From assembly GCF_002218195.1 (NCBI RefSeq), contig NZ_CP022336.1:2537001-2601000 (forward strand): 64,000 bases of DNA. The letters run 5' to 3'. The notes beneath the pieces are model-generated. The model saw only the letters and a list, made by a program, of their open reading frames with translations. It searched no databases and was not told where the DNA came from. The stretch's first letter is position 1; every line of letters begins with the position of its first letter. Both the position numbers and the translations under genes were made by a program. Of this stretch, positions 8,548 to 18,426 are shown in pieces. This DNA is from Sphingorhabdus sp. SMR4y. GTDB taxonomy: Bacteria > Pseudomonadota > Alphaproteobacteria > Sphingomonadales > Sphingomonadaceae.

Positions 8548-9831
8548 TTAATCGCCACCGATCCGCTCGATATCCGCTCCGACAGCCGCCAGCTTTTCTT
8601 CCAGCCGCTCATAGCCGCGATCCAGATGGTAGATACGCTGCAGGCGGGTTTCCCCTTCGGCGGCCAGTCCGGCAATGGCGAGGCTCATCGACGCACGCAA
8701 GTCGGTGGCCATGACCGGTGCGCCGGTCAGTTTCTGCACGCCTCTGACCACGGCAGTGCGCCCCTTGGTCTCGATATCCGCGCCCATCCGGTTGAGTTCG
8801 GGCACGTGCATATAGCGGTTTTCGAAAATCGTCTCGGTCAGTACGCTGGCGCCATCGGCAAGGCACAGCATCGCCATCAACTGTGCCTGCATGTCGGTGG
8901 CAAGACCAGGGTAAGGCGCGGTGGACAGGGTAAGCGGTTTCAGCTTGCCATCGGAAGAAACCTTGATGCCCTTGGCATGGACATCGATCTGCAGCCCGGC
9001 GAGGCGCAGCGCATCCAGCGTCGCTTCCATCTCGTTTGCCTTGGCGGCAAGCAGGTCGACTTCGCCGCCGGCGATACCGACCGCACAGGCATAGCTGCCT
9101 GCTTCGATCCGGTCCGACATCACCCGGTAGGTACAACCGTGCAGCCGTTCGACGCCGGTGATTGTCAGGGTCGAAGAACCAATCCCTTCAATCTCCGCGC
9201 CCATCGCGACCAGCATATTGCATAGGTCGACAATTTCCGGTTCCCGCGCGGCGTTTTTCAGGACGCTGGTGCCGTTCGCCAGTACCGCTGCCATCAGTGC
9301 ATTTTCCGTTGCCCCGACAGAGACGACCGGGAAGGTGAAATCTCCGCCCGGCAGCCCGCCATCGGGCACGCGCGCGATGACATAGCCGCTGGTCGTCTCG
9401 ATGGTCGCACCAAGCGCTTCGATCGCCTTGAGATGGAGGTCGATTGGCCGGTTGCCGATGGCGCATCCACCGGGCAGCGACACCCGGCATTCACCCGCGC
9501 GGGCCAGCAGCGGGCCCAGAACAAGGATTGAGGCCCGCATCTTGCGAACAATATCATAAGGGGCCTCGGTCGAGGTGATCCGGCCCGCCTTGAGCGTCAT
9601 CACCCGGCCGAAATCCTCCGGTCGCGCACCCTCGATAGTGGTCGAAACACCCAGCTGATTGAGCAGATGTCCGAAACTGTCGACATCGGCCAGCCGGGGG
9701 AGGTTGCGCAGGGTCACCGGTTCATCGGTCAGCAGCGCGCAGGGCAGCAGGGTCAGGGCGCTATTCTTGGCTCCCGAAATGGGAATCGTGCCAGACAGGC
9801 GATTGCCGCCGCGTATCGAGATAATATCCAT
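8548..9831 (-). CDS. murA: UDP-N-acetylglucosamine 1-carboxyvinyltransferase
   Basis: 427 aa. It adds enolpyruvate from PEP to UDP-GlcNAc, the first committed step of peptidoglycan synthesis. Substrate-binding K22 and N23 are in SGAKNSAL. The active-site Cys, target of fosfomycin, is C123 in [13 protein letters not shown]. The inside-out alpha/beta barrel pattern is complete and the length is normal. The start at 9831 gives the canonical N-terminus [10 protein letters not shown]. It is on the same strand as trpS but separated by 78 bp. Confidence 0.97.
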   Translation of the reverse strand: MDIISIRGGNRLSGTIPISGAKNSALTLLPCALLTDEPVTLRNLPRLADVDSFGHLLNQLGVSTTIEGARPEDFGRVMTLKAGRITSTEAPYDIVRKMRASILVLGPLLARAGECRVSLPGGCAIGNRPIDLHLKAIEALGATIETTSGYVIARVPDGGLPGGDFTFPVVSVGATENALMAAVLANGTSVLKNAAREPEIVDLCNMLVAMGAEIEGIGSSTLTITGVERLHGCTYRVMSDRIEAGSYACAVGIAGGEVDLLAAKANEMEATLDALRLAGLQIDVHAKGIKVSSDGKLKPLTLSTAPYPGLATDMQAQLMAMLCLADGASVLTETIFENRYMHVPELNRMGADIETKGRTAVVRGVQKLTGAPVMATDLRASMSLAIAGLAAEGETRLQRIYHLDRGYERLEEKLAAVGADIERIGGD

Positions 9832-9909
9832 GGTCTAGCATTTACCGGAATTGGTGATGCAGGCAAGTCTATTGCGCCGGTGTCGATCCCGACGGTGCAG
9901 CAAAAGCCG

Positions 9910-10905
9910 TCAGTCTCTCAGCAAGCCAAGCGCAGTATATGCGGCTTCCACCGTTGGTCGTGCCAGAGCGGACGCTTTTTCCGATCCGTTGCGTAAAATC
10001 GCGTCAATCGCATCCGTGTCCTTGCGCAACTCCTCGAACCGCTGGCGGATTGGCGACAGCGTGCTGACAGCCAGATCGGCCAGCGCCGGTTTGAAGTCGC
10101 CAAAACCCTTGCCTGCAAATTCTGCGATAACCGCGTCCTGTGACTGGTCCGCAAGAGCGGCATAGATACCGATCAGATTTTTCGCTTCCGGTCGGTCGGC
10201 GAGATCGGCCATATTGTCGGGCAGCGGTTCCGGGTCGGTCTTTGCCTTTTTCATTTTGCGCGCGATCGTGTCGTCATCATCGCTCATGTTGATCCGGCTG
10301 AGATCGGACGGGTCCGATTTGCTCATTTTCGCGGTACCGTCGCGCAGGCTCATGATCCGCGCCGCTGTTTTGCCGATGAAGGGCTCCGGCAGAGTGAAGG
10401 TCTCGGTGCCGGTATCGCTGTTGAACTTGGTGGCAATGTCGCGGGCCAGTTCGAGATGCTGTTTCTGGTCATCGCCGACCGGCACGTGGGTGGCCTGATA
10501 GGAAAGGACGTCCGCAGCCTGCAATACCGGATAGGCAAGGAGCCCGAGCGAGGACCTTTGCTTATGCTTGCCTGATTTCTCCTTGAACTGTGTCATGCGA
10601 TCGAGCCAGCCCATCGGCGTGTTGCAGATCAGCATCCACGCCAGTTCGGCATGCGCCGGCACGCGGGCCTGGTTGAACAGAATCGACTTCTCCGGATCCA
10701 GGCCGGCAGCGACCAGCACCGCAACCATTGCGCGGCAATTGGCCGACAGTTCGGCGGGGTCATTATGCACGGTAATAGCGTGCATATCGGCGAGGAAAAA
10801 CAGGCACTCGCTCTCGTCCTGCATCTTCACCCAGTTCTTGATCGCGCCGAGATAATTGCCGAGATGGAGATTACCTGTGGGCTGGATGCCCGATACCGTC
10901 CGCAT
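9910..10905 (-). CDS. trpS: Tryptophanyl-tRNA synthetase
   Basis: 331-aa class I aminoacyl-tRNA synthetase. The HIGH-type motif is HLGN at residues 14-17 in PTGNLHLGNYLG, and KMSKS is at 193-197. It charges tRNA-Trp. The gene starts 4 bp after the murJ stop, so the two are cotranscribed (secB-murJ-trpS direction). Confidence 0.97.
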   Translation of the reverse strand: MRTVSGIQPTGNLHLGNYLGAIKNWVKMQDESECLFFLADMHAITVHNDPAELSANCRAMVAVLVAAGLDPEKSILFNQARVPAHAELAWMLICNTPMGWLDRMTQFKEKSGKHKQRSSLGLLAYPVLQAADVLSYQATHVPVGDDQKQHLELARDIATKFNSDTGTETFTLPEPFIGKTAARIMSLRDGTAKMSKSDPSDLSRINMSDDDDTIARKMKKAKTDPEPLPDNMADLADRPEAKNLIGIYAALADQSQDAVIAEFAGKGFGDFKPALADLAVSTLSPIRQRFEELRKDTDAIDAILRNGSEKASALARPTVEAAYTALGLLRD

Positions 10906-10909
10906 TGTC

Positions 10910-12499
10910 TTAACTTCCTTCGCTTGCGGCGTCTTCCGCCGCCTTCTTCTTCGTCAACATGGTGATCTTGTCGCGATCGACCGCGCCCGTCAGCCATGCG
11001 AGTGCCGCATAAACCAGTCCGCCGACGCTGACCAGAGCGGTGATCGATCCGACTCGCTGCCAGATCGTTCCGTCATAGAGGCCGTCGCCGATCGGTGCAG
11101 CATAGACCAGCACGACCGCCATCCCGGCAGCGGACAATGTGATCCGTCCGATCCGCAGCAGCAAGGTCCATTCCAGATGGAAATGTCCCCGCCGGTGGAG
11201 CATCGTGTAGAGCATTGCGCAATTGCACCAGGCGGCAACCGCGCCGGCAACGGCCAGCCCCGTGATCCCGTAGAGCGGGATCAGCAACAGGTTGAGCGTG
11301 ATGTTGACGGCCAGCGAAATGCCCGCGGTATAGACTGGTGTTCTGGTATCCTTGCGCGCGAAAAAACCGGGGATCAGCACTTTCACCAGCACATAGGCGG
11401 GCAATCCGACAACCAGCGCGGCGACAACGGCAGCGGTGGTCTGGCCATCGGCAGCGGTGAAATTGCCGCCGACATAGAAAGAGGTGACCAGCGGTCCGGC
11501 TGCAAAGAACAAGGCGATCGCGGCGGGAATGGTGAGCAGCAGGCCCAGTTCTATGGCATTGCTTTGCAGCCGCTGGGCCCCGCCCTGGTCATCCTTGGCG
11601 ATGAAACGCGACAGGGCTGGCAGAATAGCAGTGCCGAGGGCAATGCCGATGATTCCAAGCGGCAACTGATTCAGCCGGTCCGCCATCGCCAGATAAACGA
11701 ACGAGCCTTCCGGCAAGCGCCCGAGGAAGAACAGATCGACGAAGCGGCTGATCTGGTAAATGCCGGCACCAAATACGGCCGGCAGGATCAGCACGCCCAA
11801 CTCCCTCACATCGGCGTTGAACCGAGGCATTTTGAGAGGAAATCGGAATCCGGTCTTGCGCGCCCAATAGTAAAGCCAGAGCATTTGCGCCAGACCGGCG
11901 ATGGCCACGGCGATGGCCAGAAAATAGGCAGTCTGCCGGGGGTCATTGCCGTCATTGACAAGATGTGCCGCAAGCAGGGCACTGATCATGCAGATATTGA
12001 GCATGATCGGCGCTGCTGCCGCAGCCGCGAACTTGCTCAGCGAGTTCAAGATGGCCGCGAACAGGGTGGTGATGCTGATCAGCCCGAGATAGGGAAAGGT
12101 TATTCGCGCGAGCGATATCGAAAAACCGCTGGTCCTGCCGCCCCTGCCGAAATCGTCGATCAGCCAGATGATGCCCGGCATGACCAGCATCATGACCGCG
12201 GAAAAGACCAGCAGCAGCGGTACGAATACCGACAATATGTCGACGGCGAAATTCTGCGCCGCCGTCCGGTTCTCGTCCTCTTCCATCTTGCGGTTGAACA
12301 GCGGCACAAAAGCCGCCGAAAAAGCGCCTTCGGCGAACAGGCGGCGGAAAATATTGGGCAGCTGGAAAGCCAGTTGCCAGGCATCGGCCGCGGCACCGGC
12401 CCCGAGAATGCGGGCCAGCAGGATGTCGCGGACGAAGCCGAAAATGCGGCTGACCAGCGTCAGTCCCGCGATCGTCCCGGTGGATTTCAGCAGGTTCAT
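10910..12499 (-). CDS. murJ: Lipid II flippase MurJ (MviN)
   Basis: 529 aa with about 13-14 hydrophobic segments. The signature N-terminus is STGTIAGLTLVSRIFGFVRD. MurJ is the MOP-superfamily flippase that moves lipid II across the inner membrane for cell-wall assembly. The gene lies between secB (23 bp upstream) and trpS (4 bp downstream) on the minus strand. Confidence 0.95.
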   Translation of the reverse strand: MNLLKSTGTIAGLTLVSRIFGFVRDILLARILGAGAAADAWQLAFQLPNIFRRLFAEGAFSAAFVPLFNRKMEEDENRTAAQNFAVDILSVFVPLLLVFSAVMMLVMPGIIWLIDDFGRGGRTSGFSISLARITFPYLGLISITTLFAAILNSLSKFAAAAAAPIMLNICMISALLAAHLVNDGNDPRQTAYFLAIAVAIAGLAQMLWLYYWARKTGFRFPLKMPRFNADVRELGVLILPAVFGAGIYQISRFVDLFFLGRLPEGSFVYLAMADRLNQLPLGIIGIALGTAILPALSRFIAKDDQGGAQRLQSNAIELGLLLTIPAAIALFFAAGPLVTSFYVGGNFTAADGQTTAAVVAALVVGLPAYVLVKVLIPGFFARKDTRTPVYTAGISLAVNITLNLLLIPLYGITGLAVAGAVAAWCNCAMLYTMLHRRGHFHLEWTLLLRIGRITLSAAGMAVVLVYAAPIGDGLYDGTIWQRVGSITALVSVGGLVYAALAWLTGAVDRDKITMLTKKKAAEDAASEGS

Positions 12500-12522
12500 C
12501 CCCGCTATCCTAGCAAGAGTGC

Positions 12523-13065
12523 CTAGGCGTTACCAACCGGTTGCTCGCCCGCCTGCTGTGCCGCCATCTGCTCGCGCTGCTGCATGTAGAGGGCCGTGAA
12601 ATCAATCGGCTCGAGCAGCAGGGCCTGGAATCCGGCATCGCGAACGGCGTCGGAAATGATCGACCGGGCGAAGGGGAAGAGCAGCCGCGGTGCTTCGGCG
12701 AACAGGAACGGATGCGCCTGGTCTTCCGGCACGTTGCGCAGCCCGAAAAGACCGCAATAGAGCAGCTCGACTGCGAAGGCGACGCCCTCGTCCGCCTTTG
12801 CCGTGACATCGATTTTCAGCTCGACTTCATGGACCTCGTCGGAGATCTGGGAAGAGCCGATGTTGAACTGTACGTCAATCTGGGGCTGTGCGTTCCACTG
12901 ATAGACGTCCGGCGCGTTGGGGTTTTCGACCGAAAGATCCTTCACATATTGCGAAATCACACCGATTTGCGGCTGGGTATCGGCGCCATTGGCAAGCGGA
13001 TCCGGCGTGGTTACATTGCCGCTCGGTTCCATTGTGCTGCCTTCTTTTTCATTCTCATCAGCCAT
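12523..13065 (-). CDS. secB: Protein-export chaperone SecB
   Basis: 180 aa. After an acidic N-terminal tail the SecB core starts at about residue 36 (GVISQYVKDLSVENPNAP). It includes the hydrophobic-groove strand pattern and AEAPRLLFPFARSIISDAVRDAGF. SecB is a tetrameric cytosolic chaperone that keeps preproteins unfolded and delivers them to SecA. First gene of the secB-murJ-trpS run. The C-terminus is rich in Gln/Ala. Confidence 0.95.
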   Translation of the reverse strand: MADENEKEGSTMEPSGNVTTPDPLANGADTQPQIGVISQYVKDLSVENPNAPDVYQWNAQPQIDVQFNIGSSQISDEVHEVELKIDVTAKADEGVAFAVELLYCGLFGLRNVPEDQAHPFLFAEAPRLLFPFARSIISDAVRDAGFQALLLEPIDFTALYMQQREQMAAQQAGEQPVGNA

Positions 13066-13285
13066 CGGGCCTGTCCTTTCGGAAAATCAGTCAAACATGT
13101 CCTCAGGCGCATATTGCCGCGCCGTGCGCTGCGCGCCTAGCAGGGGAAAGAACCAAGGGCAATGAAAGAGTAAACCACCGGTCCGGCAGCCCGCGCCCGC
13201 ACCCCTTTTGTAAGCGCAGGTTCACAAAATGGGCGGTAGAAGCGGATGACCAACCGGGGCTAAGCGGCTTTTTCAGGAATGCTAT

Positions 13286-13314
13286 TTGAAACCGCCCCTG
13301 TTTCCGCCTATGTA
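13286..13314 (+). promoter_or_regulatory. Putative sigma70-type promoter of the Tim44-like gene
   Basis: TTGAAA (13286-13291) and TATGTA (13309-13314) are separated by exactly 17 bp. Transcription would start near 13321, only about 11-23 nt before the possible start codons, so the leader would be very short. Confidence 0.5.
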
Positions 13315-13331
13315 TAGGGTCAAAGCAAAGA

Positions 13332-14015
13332 TTGGATACCGAAGTGACCATCGAAATCATATTATTGGCAATGGTAGCGGCCTTTCTTGGCCTGCGCCTC
13401 TATTCCGTATTGGGCAAGCGCAGTGGTCATGAGCAGGAACATATGCCGCGCAATATCGAACCGCGCACCGGTGATCGCCGGCCGCTGGATGACGCCAAGC
13501 CGCATGTTCCGGATATCGTTCCCGCCCACGCAGCGGCCGGAACGCCGAACATGGTCTATGACAGCAATGCCGAAGCCGGGATGCGCGAAATCCTCAGCGC
13601 CGACCGCAATTTTGACGTTGGCCGGTTCATCGAAGGGGCGCAAGCAGCCTATGGCATGATTCTGGAAGCCTTCTGGAAGGGCGACAAGGACGAATTGAAA
13701 CTGCTGTGCGATGACGATGTTTACGAGAGCTTTGCCGAAGCCATCGACGCGCGTGAGGAACGCGGCGAAATATTGGAGAACCAGCTGGTGCGGATCGACA
13801 ATGCGCGTATTTCGGCAGCGGAATATCGTCGGCCGGTCGCCAGTATCACGGTGCAGTTCGACGCCGATATCGCTGCAGTGGTGAAAGACAAGAAGGGCAA
13901 TCTGATTGGCGGCTCGCTTTCCGATGCCGCGGAAACCCACGATGTCTGGACGTTCAGCCGCGATCTGTCGAGCGCTGATCCCAACTGGCTGCTCGACGAA
14001 ACCGATGAGGCCTGA
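13332..14015 (+). CDS. Tim44/TimA-like membrane-anchored adaptor protein
   Basis: Up to 227 aa. One N-terminal transmembrane segment (IIEIILLAMVAAFLGLRLYSV region, residues about 7-25) is followed by a linker and a Tim44-like NTF2-fold domain (from GAQAAYGMILEAFWKGD to the end). Alphaproteobacterial members are inner-membrane proteins implicated in envelope assembly. Start codon uncertain: TTG at 13332 or GTG at 13344; no ATG is available near the hydrophobic segment. It is followed by mltA after 25 bp. Confidence 0.8.
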   Translation: MDTEVTIEIILLAMVAAFLGLRLYSVLGKRSGHEQEHMPRNIEPRTGDRRPLDDAKPHVPDIVPAHAAAGTPNMVYDSNAEAGMREILSADRNFDVGRFIEGAQAAYGMILEAFWKGDKDELKLLCDDDVYESFAEAIDAREERGEILENQLVRIDNARISAAEYRRPVASITVQFDADIAAVVKDKKGNLIGGSLSDAAETHDVWTFSRDLSSADPNWLLDETDEA

Positions 14016-14040
14016 CCCCCGGTCGGCGAGCAACAGGGTC

Positions 14041-15342
14041 ATGAAAATCGGGACGCTTTGCGGAGCAATGGCTTTGGTCAGCGCCTGTTCCCTGACCATC
14101 ATCCCCGAAGGCGCAGCGCAAGGCCGTTCCGTTCAGCAGGATGGTGAATGGGTTACAGAAGCCACACCCGCTCCGGCCGCCCCGCCGCCGGCCTATCAAC
14201 AGGATTCGGCAGCAACATTTCAGCCGGTCGATCCCGCCCAGCTTGTCAAAATCGGTGATGACCAGACCCGCGCGACCGGTTCCGGTATCGCGCTCGGTCC
14301 GGACATCGCGACGCTCGGACTAACCGATGCGAAGGCGTCCTCGGCGTTGCAATCCTACCGCACCAGCTGTTCCTCTCTGGTCCGTCGCGAGGACAATAGC
14401 GGCCTGACGACGGGCAGCGACTGGCAATTGTCTTGCGCTGCCGCCCAGAACTGGCAGGACCGGGATGCAATCGGCTTTTTTACCTCCTATTTCGAAGCGG
14501 CGCAGGTCGGCGACGGCCGGGCTTTTGCGACCGGCTATTTCGAACCGCAGATCGACGGCTCGCGATTCCGGAATGCCCGCTATCCGGTGCCGATCTATCG
14601 CCGGCCCGCCAATCTGATCGATGTCGATCTCGGCCTGTTTTCCGAGGCGCTGAAAGACAAGCGGGTCCGTGGCAAGGTCGAGGGAACCAAGCTGGTGCCG
14701 TTTGAAGACCGGGCGGCGATCGATGACGGAGCCCTTGCCGGACAAGGGCTCGAGATCGCCTGGGCGCGCGACTATATCGATTTCTTCTTCCTGCAGATTC
14801 AGGGCAGCGGGCGTCTGGCGCTTCCCGGCGGGTCGGTCATGCGGATCGGCTATGCCGGACAGAATGGCCATGATTATACCGGTATCGGCAAAGTAATGCG
14901 CGAACGCGGTCTGCTCGCGGACGGCAAAACCAATATGCAAGGCATTGTCGAATGGCTGCGCGCCAATCCGCAAGAGGGCATGAAGATCATGCGCGAGAAT
15001 AAAAGCTATGTCTTTTTCCAGGAGCTGACCAGGCCAGGCCCATTGGGCGCCATGGGCCACCCCGTGGTAGCGCGGACCTCGGTCGCGGCTGACCGGATGT
15101 TCGTGCCGCTGGGCGCGCCGGTGTTCCTCGACATGGAACATGATATCGCCGACGGACTCTGGGTGGCGCAGGATAGCGGCGGTGCGATCAAGGGGCCGAA
15201 CCGCTTCGATACGTTCTGGGGCGCCGGCGAGGAAGCGGCCCGCATTGCCGGTGGCATGTCGTCTCGTGGCCAGGCGCTGATCTTCCTGCCCAAGGGAACG
15301 GTTTCCCGGCTCGTCGCGGCCCGCCGGAACCCGGGCCAGTAA
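14041..15342 (+). CDS. mltA: Murein transglycosylase A, lipoprotein
   Basis: 433 aa from the ATG at 14041. The signal peptide ends in LVSAC, with C16 as the lipidated residue. The MltA domain has GYFEPQIDGS and the C-terminal 3D-type segment with the catalytic Asp in QDSGGAIKGPNRFDTFWG. It cleaves the MurNAc-GlcNAc bond of peptidoglycan, forming 1,6-anhydro ends, at the outer membrane. An ATG at 14005 overlapping the upstream stop would place extra charged residues before the signal peptide and is less likely. Confidence 0.93.
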   Translation: MKIGTLCGAMALVSACSLTIIPEGAAQGRSVQQDGEWVTEATPAPAAPPPAYQQDSAATFQPVDPAQLVKIGDDQTRATGSGIALGPDIATLGLTDAKASSALQSYRTSCSSLVRREDNSGLTTGSDWQLSCAAAQNWQDRDAIGFFTSYFEAAQVGDGRAFATGYFEPQIDGSRFRNARYPVPIYRRPANLIDVDLGLFSEALKDKRVRGKVEGTKLVPFEDRAAIDDGALAGQGLEIAWARDYIDFFFLQIQGSGRLALPGGSVMRIGYAGQNGHDYTGIGKVMRERGLLADGKTNMQGIVEWLRANPQEGMKIMRENKSYVFFQELTRPGPLGAMGHPVVARTSVAADRMFVPLGAPVFLDMEHDIADGLWVAQDSGGAIKGPNRFDTFWGAGEEAARIAGGMSSRGQALIFLPKGTVSRLVAARRNPGQ

Positions 15343-15345
15343 TCC

Positions 15346-15906
15346 GTGTCGGACCGGCCTCTTACCGCCGGTGAAAAGGCGCTCTGGCAGAAATTTATCG
15401 AGAGTGTCGAGCCGCTGGACCAGGGCCGGGTCGAGCGCGTGGACAGTCTTCCCGTCGCCAGACGGCCGCGCGAGATATCCGGGCCGATCACCGCCGAAAG
15501 TTTCGGTGGAAAGCCGGCCAAAGCCATCCCGTTGCGTGATCAGAAGCCGGTACCGACCAAACATGGTCTCGACGGCGGCTGGGATCGTCGCCTTGCCAAA
15601 GGTATGGTGCAGCCTGACGTTACCGTCGATTTACACGGCTATAGCCTGTCGTCCGCGCATGGCAGACTCGACAGTGCGCTGGAGTTGAGCATCGCGGCCG
15701 GTCATCGCGCGATCCTGCTGATAACCGGCAAGGCCCGGAGCGACGAGGAACGGCGTCGGGAAGGTGGGCGCGGCGCGATACGCTCTGCCATTTCCGACTG
15801 GCTGGCGGCATCGCGGCATGCGGCGCATATTGCGACCGTGCGCCGGGCCCATCCCCGGCATGGTGGCGCCGGCGCGCTCTACATCATATTAAGGCGTCAC
15901 CGCTAA
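15346..15906 (+). CDS. Smr/MutS2-type domain protein
   Basis: 186 aa with GTG start at 15346, 3 bp after the mltA stop. The C-terminal Smr domain (about residues 88-186) has VDLHGYSLSSAH, LLITGKA, and the ending HPRHGGAGALYIILRR. Smr domains are nucleases that nick nucleic acids; stand-alone bacterial members act in RNA quality control or recombination. The role of this one is unknown. The mltA-Smr adjacency is seen in many alphaproteobacteria. Confidence 0.88.
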   Translation: MSDRPLTAGEKALWQKFIESVEPLDQGRVERVDSLPVARRPREISGPITAESFGGKPAKAIPLRDQKPVPTKHGLDGGWDRRLAKGMVQPDVTVDLHGYSLSSAHGRLDSALELSIAAGHRAILLITGKARSDEERRREGGRGAIRSAISDWLAASRHAAHIATVRRAHPRHGGAGALYIILRRHR

Positions 15907-15933
15907 GCGGGACGGACCGCAGTTGTCTGGCGG

Positions 15934-17061
15934 TCAGCGCAAGGCCTGCTTGACGACCAGCGAGAAAATTCTGGACAGCTGTTCCAGATCCTCAATCGCA
16001 ACCGCCTCGTCGAGCTTGTGCATCGTCGCATTGCACAGACCGAATTCGACCACCGGCATGATTTTGGCAAGAAACCGTGCATCCGAAGTCCCGCCCGAGG
16101 TGGACAGTTCCGGTTCCACACCGGTGATTTCGCGAACGGCCGCGGAAACGATATCGGAAAATTCTCCCGGCGGCGTCAGAAAGGGTTCGCCGGAAATAAC
16201 CGGTTTCAGTTCGCCACCATGACGCTCGACTATGTCCCGCACCATGGCGCTGAGACTCTCGCCGCTGTGCCGGTCGTTGAAGCGGATCGACAAGCGGCCC
16301 TCTGCCCTCGCCGGGATCACATTGTGCGCCGGATTGCCGACGTGCAGGTCGGTAAACTCGATATTGCTCGGCTGGAACCAGTCTGTGCCTTCGTCCAGTT
16401 GCAGCGAATCAATTTCGCTGAGAATCTTGCCAAGCTTGGTGATCGGATTGTCGGCGTTTTGCGGATAGGCGACATGGCCCTGCGTGCCGTTGACCGTCAC
16501 CCACATATTGACCGAGCCGCGCCGCCCGATCTTCATCATGTCGCCGAGCCGGTTAACCGACGTTGGTTCACCGACGAGGCAAAGATCGGGAGTGATGCCA
16601 CGCTCTGCCATCAGGTCCATCAGTGCCACCGTGCCGAAGCGGGCTGGACCTTCTTCGTCACCGGTGATGATCAGGCTTATTGTTCCGAGATCTTCCGGCA
16701 CACCGTGCAGCGCAGCGACAAAGGCGGCGATACTGCCTTTCATGTCGACAGCGCCGCGGCCATATAGAAGGTCGCCGCGAATTTCCGGTACGAAGGGATC
16801 GGTCTGCCAGCCCTGACCGGGTGGCACGACATCAAGATGCCCGGCATAGGCAAAGTGGCGGGATCCTGCCGGTCCTTTGCGAATGGCAAAAAGATTCTCA
16901 ACCGGACCGTCCGGCGGACCACCCGCGATGAAGCGGGTTATGTCGAATCCCAGCGGTGCAAGCATCGCTTCCATTTCATCAAAAACAGGACCGGTAGCGG
17001 GGGTGATGCTGGGCCGGGCAATCAGCCTTTTGGCCAGTTCGAGTGCTGTTGGTGCGGTCAT
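15934..17061 (-). CDS. dapE: Succinyl-diaminopimelate desuccinylase
   Basis: 375-aa M20 metallohydrolase. Zinc ligands and catalytic residues are visible as H75 and D77 (GHLDVVPPG), D106 (GRGAVDMKG), and the D135-E136-E137 cluster with catalytic E136-E137 in GDEEGP. A terminal His is in MHKLDEAV. It releases succinate from N-succinyl-LL-diaminopimelate for lysine and peptidoglycan synthesis. It is followed 10 bp upstream on the same strand by a GST gene. Convergent with the Smr gene. Confidence 0.95.
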   Translation of the reverse strand: MTAPTALELAKRLIARPSITPATGPVFDEMEAMLAPLGFDITRFIAGGPPDGPVENLFAIRKGPAGSRHFAYAGHLDVVPPGQGWQTDPFVPEIRGDLLYGRGAVDMKGSIAAFVAALHGVPEDLGTISLIITGDEEGPARFGTVALMDLMAERGITPDLCLVGEPTSVNRLGDMMKIGRRGSVNMWVTVNGTQGHVAYPQNADNPITKLGKILSEIDSLQLDEGTDWFQPSNIEFTDLHVGNPAHNVIPARAEGRLSIRFNDRHSGESLSAMVRDIVERHGGELKPVISGEPFLTPPGEFSDIVSAAVREITGVEPELSTSGGTSDARFLAKIMPVVEFGLCNATMHKLDEAVAIEDLEQLSRIFSLVVKQALR

Positions 17062-17071
17062 GTCCGGATGC

Positions 17072-17743
17072 CTAGCCTTTTGCCGCTTCGGGATTTTCCA
17101 GCCGTTCGATCACCCAAGGTTCCTCTTCGGCGGCTTCCATCCATTGCGCGGTCCACTCATGGTCCAATATGGTCTGCATATAGCTGGTGGCAAATCCTGG
17201 CAGACGGAACCCGTAAGTCTGGAAGCGCGAGACGATCGGGGCATACATGATGTCGGCGGCGCCATAGGTGCCGAACAGAAATGGTCCTCCACCACCAAAG
17301 CGCGCCCGCGCCTGTGCCCAGAGTTCGATAATCCGGGCGGCGTCCGCCTTGACTTCGTCGCTCAGATCCAGTCCTTCATAAATTTTGCGCGTGTTCATCG
17401 GGCATTGCCGACGCAGCGCCATGAAGCCTGAATGCATCTCGGCTGCCATCGAACGGGCCATGCCCCGTGCGGTTTCGTCCTTTGGCCAGAACCGGTCGCG
17501 GTGGGTCTTGTCAGCCAGCCAGTCGACGATCGCCAGACTGTCCCAGACCACCGTCTCGCCATCCCAGAGGATCGGAACCTTGCCGCCGGAAGGCGCAAAA
17601 TTCTCGCTCTCGCGGACATGGTCCCAATCGTCGCCGAACAGGGGGACGGTCAGTTCTTCAAAAGACAGGCCCGACTGTTTGCACGCCAGCCAGCCGCGCA
17701 TCGACCAGCTGGAATAGGCTTTGTTTCCGATTATCAGTTTCAT
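17072..17743 (-). CDS. Glutathione S-transferase family protein
   Basis: 223 aa from the ATG at 17743 (MKLIIGNKAYSSWSMRGWL). The thioredoxin-like N-domain carries the cis-Pro segment GGKVPILWDGETVVWDSLAI and is followed by an all-alpha C-domain. The YSSWSMR opening marks a GST subgroup common in proteobacteria. Substrate unknown. A few upstream codons to 17761 are possible but not supported. The gene precedes dapE on the minus strand. Confidence 0.88.
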   Translation of the reverse strand: MKLIIGNKAYSSWSMRGWLACKQSGLSFEELTVPLFGDDWDHVRESENFAPSGGKVPILWDGETVVWDSLAIVDWLADKTHRDRFWPKDETARGMARSMAAEMHSGFMALRRQCPMNTRKIYEGLDLSDEVKADAARIIELWAQARARFGGGGPFLFGTYGAADIMYAPIVSRFQTYGFRLPGFATSYMQTILDHEWTAQWMEAAEEEPWVIERLENPEAAKG

Positions 17744-17805
17744 AGTCTGTCCCATAACCAAATATGGCGCGCTGTGTATAGAAAAGCGTTGTCGCTGCCG
17801 GTGGA

Positions 17806-18426
17806 CTAGTCCTGCACTGCGTCGAGCACAGCCTGCCGCAGTTCGTCAATGCCCTGCTTCTTTTCCGATGATGTAAGCAACAGATCGGGATGGGCTGCAG
17901 GATGTTTTTTGGCGATGGCCGCGACCTGCTGCGCCGTGGCATCCAGTTGTTCCTGCTTCACCTTGTCCGCCTTGGTCAGGACGATCCGGTAGCTGACGGC
18001 AGCCTTGTCGAGCATTTCCATCACTTCCTCGTCAACCGGCTTGATGCCGTGCCGGGAATCGATCAGCACGAACGTGCGTTTGAGAACGGCCCGTCCGCGC
18101 AGATAGTCGTTGATCAGGAAACGCCATTTCTGCACTACTTTTGGCGGCGCCTTGGCAAAGCCGTAGCCGGGCATGTCGCAGATGCGAAAGATCAGCGGAT
18201 CGCCGATATCGAAAAAATTCAACTCCTGCGTTCGCCCGGGCGTATTTGAGGTCCGCGCCAGACCATTGCGGTTGGTCAGCGCGTTGATCAGCGATGATTT
18301 TCCCACGTTGGAACGGCCGGCAAAGGCGATTTCCGGGACTTTCGGGTCCGGCAGAAACTGCAGCTGCGGAGCGCTTTTCAGAAAGCTGATAGGGCCCGAA
18401 AAGATCTTCGGATGAAGAGGGGTCAT
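17806..18426 (-). CDS. engB: Ribosome biogenesis GTPase YihA/EngB
   Basis: 206-aa TRAFAC-class GTPase. G1/Walker A is GRSNVGKSS at residues 37-45, G2 is in TSNTPGRTQ, G3 is DMPGYG, and G4 is in LTKADK. EngB assists late assembly of the 50S subunit. Its ATG overlaps the yidC stop by 4 bp (ATGA), giving translational coupling within the rpmH-rnpA-yidD-yidC-engB series. Confidence 0.95.
   Translation of the reverse strand: MTPLHPKIFSGPISFLKSAPQLQFLPDPKVPEIAFAGRSNVGKSSLINALTNRNGLARTSNTPGRTQELNFFDIGDPLIFRICDMPGYGFAKAPPKVVQKWRFLINDYLRGRAVLKRTFVLIDSRHGIKPVDEEVMEMLDKAAVSYRIVLTKADKVKQEQLDATAQQVAAIAKKHPAAHPDLLLTSSEKKQGIDELRQAVLDAVQD

Noticed and set aside
10856-12526. Long plus-strand open frame (556 codons) across trpS/murJ
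   Set aside because: Antisense to trpS and murJ. Composition is Gln/Arg/Asp-rich without domain patterns; it is a shadow caused by high GC content.
14320-15564. Minus-strand frame of 414 codons
   Set aside because: Antisense to mltA and the Smr gene, both of which have clear catalytic motifs.
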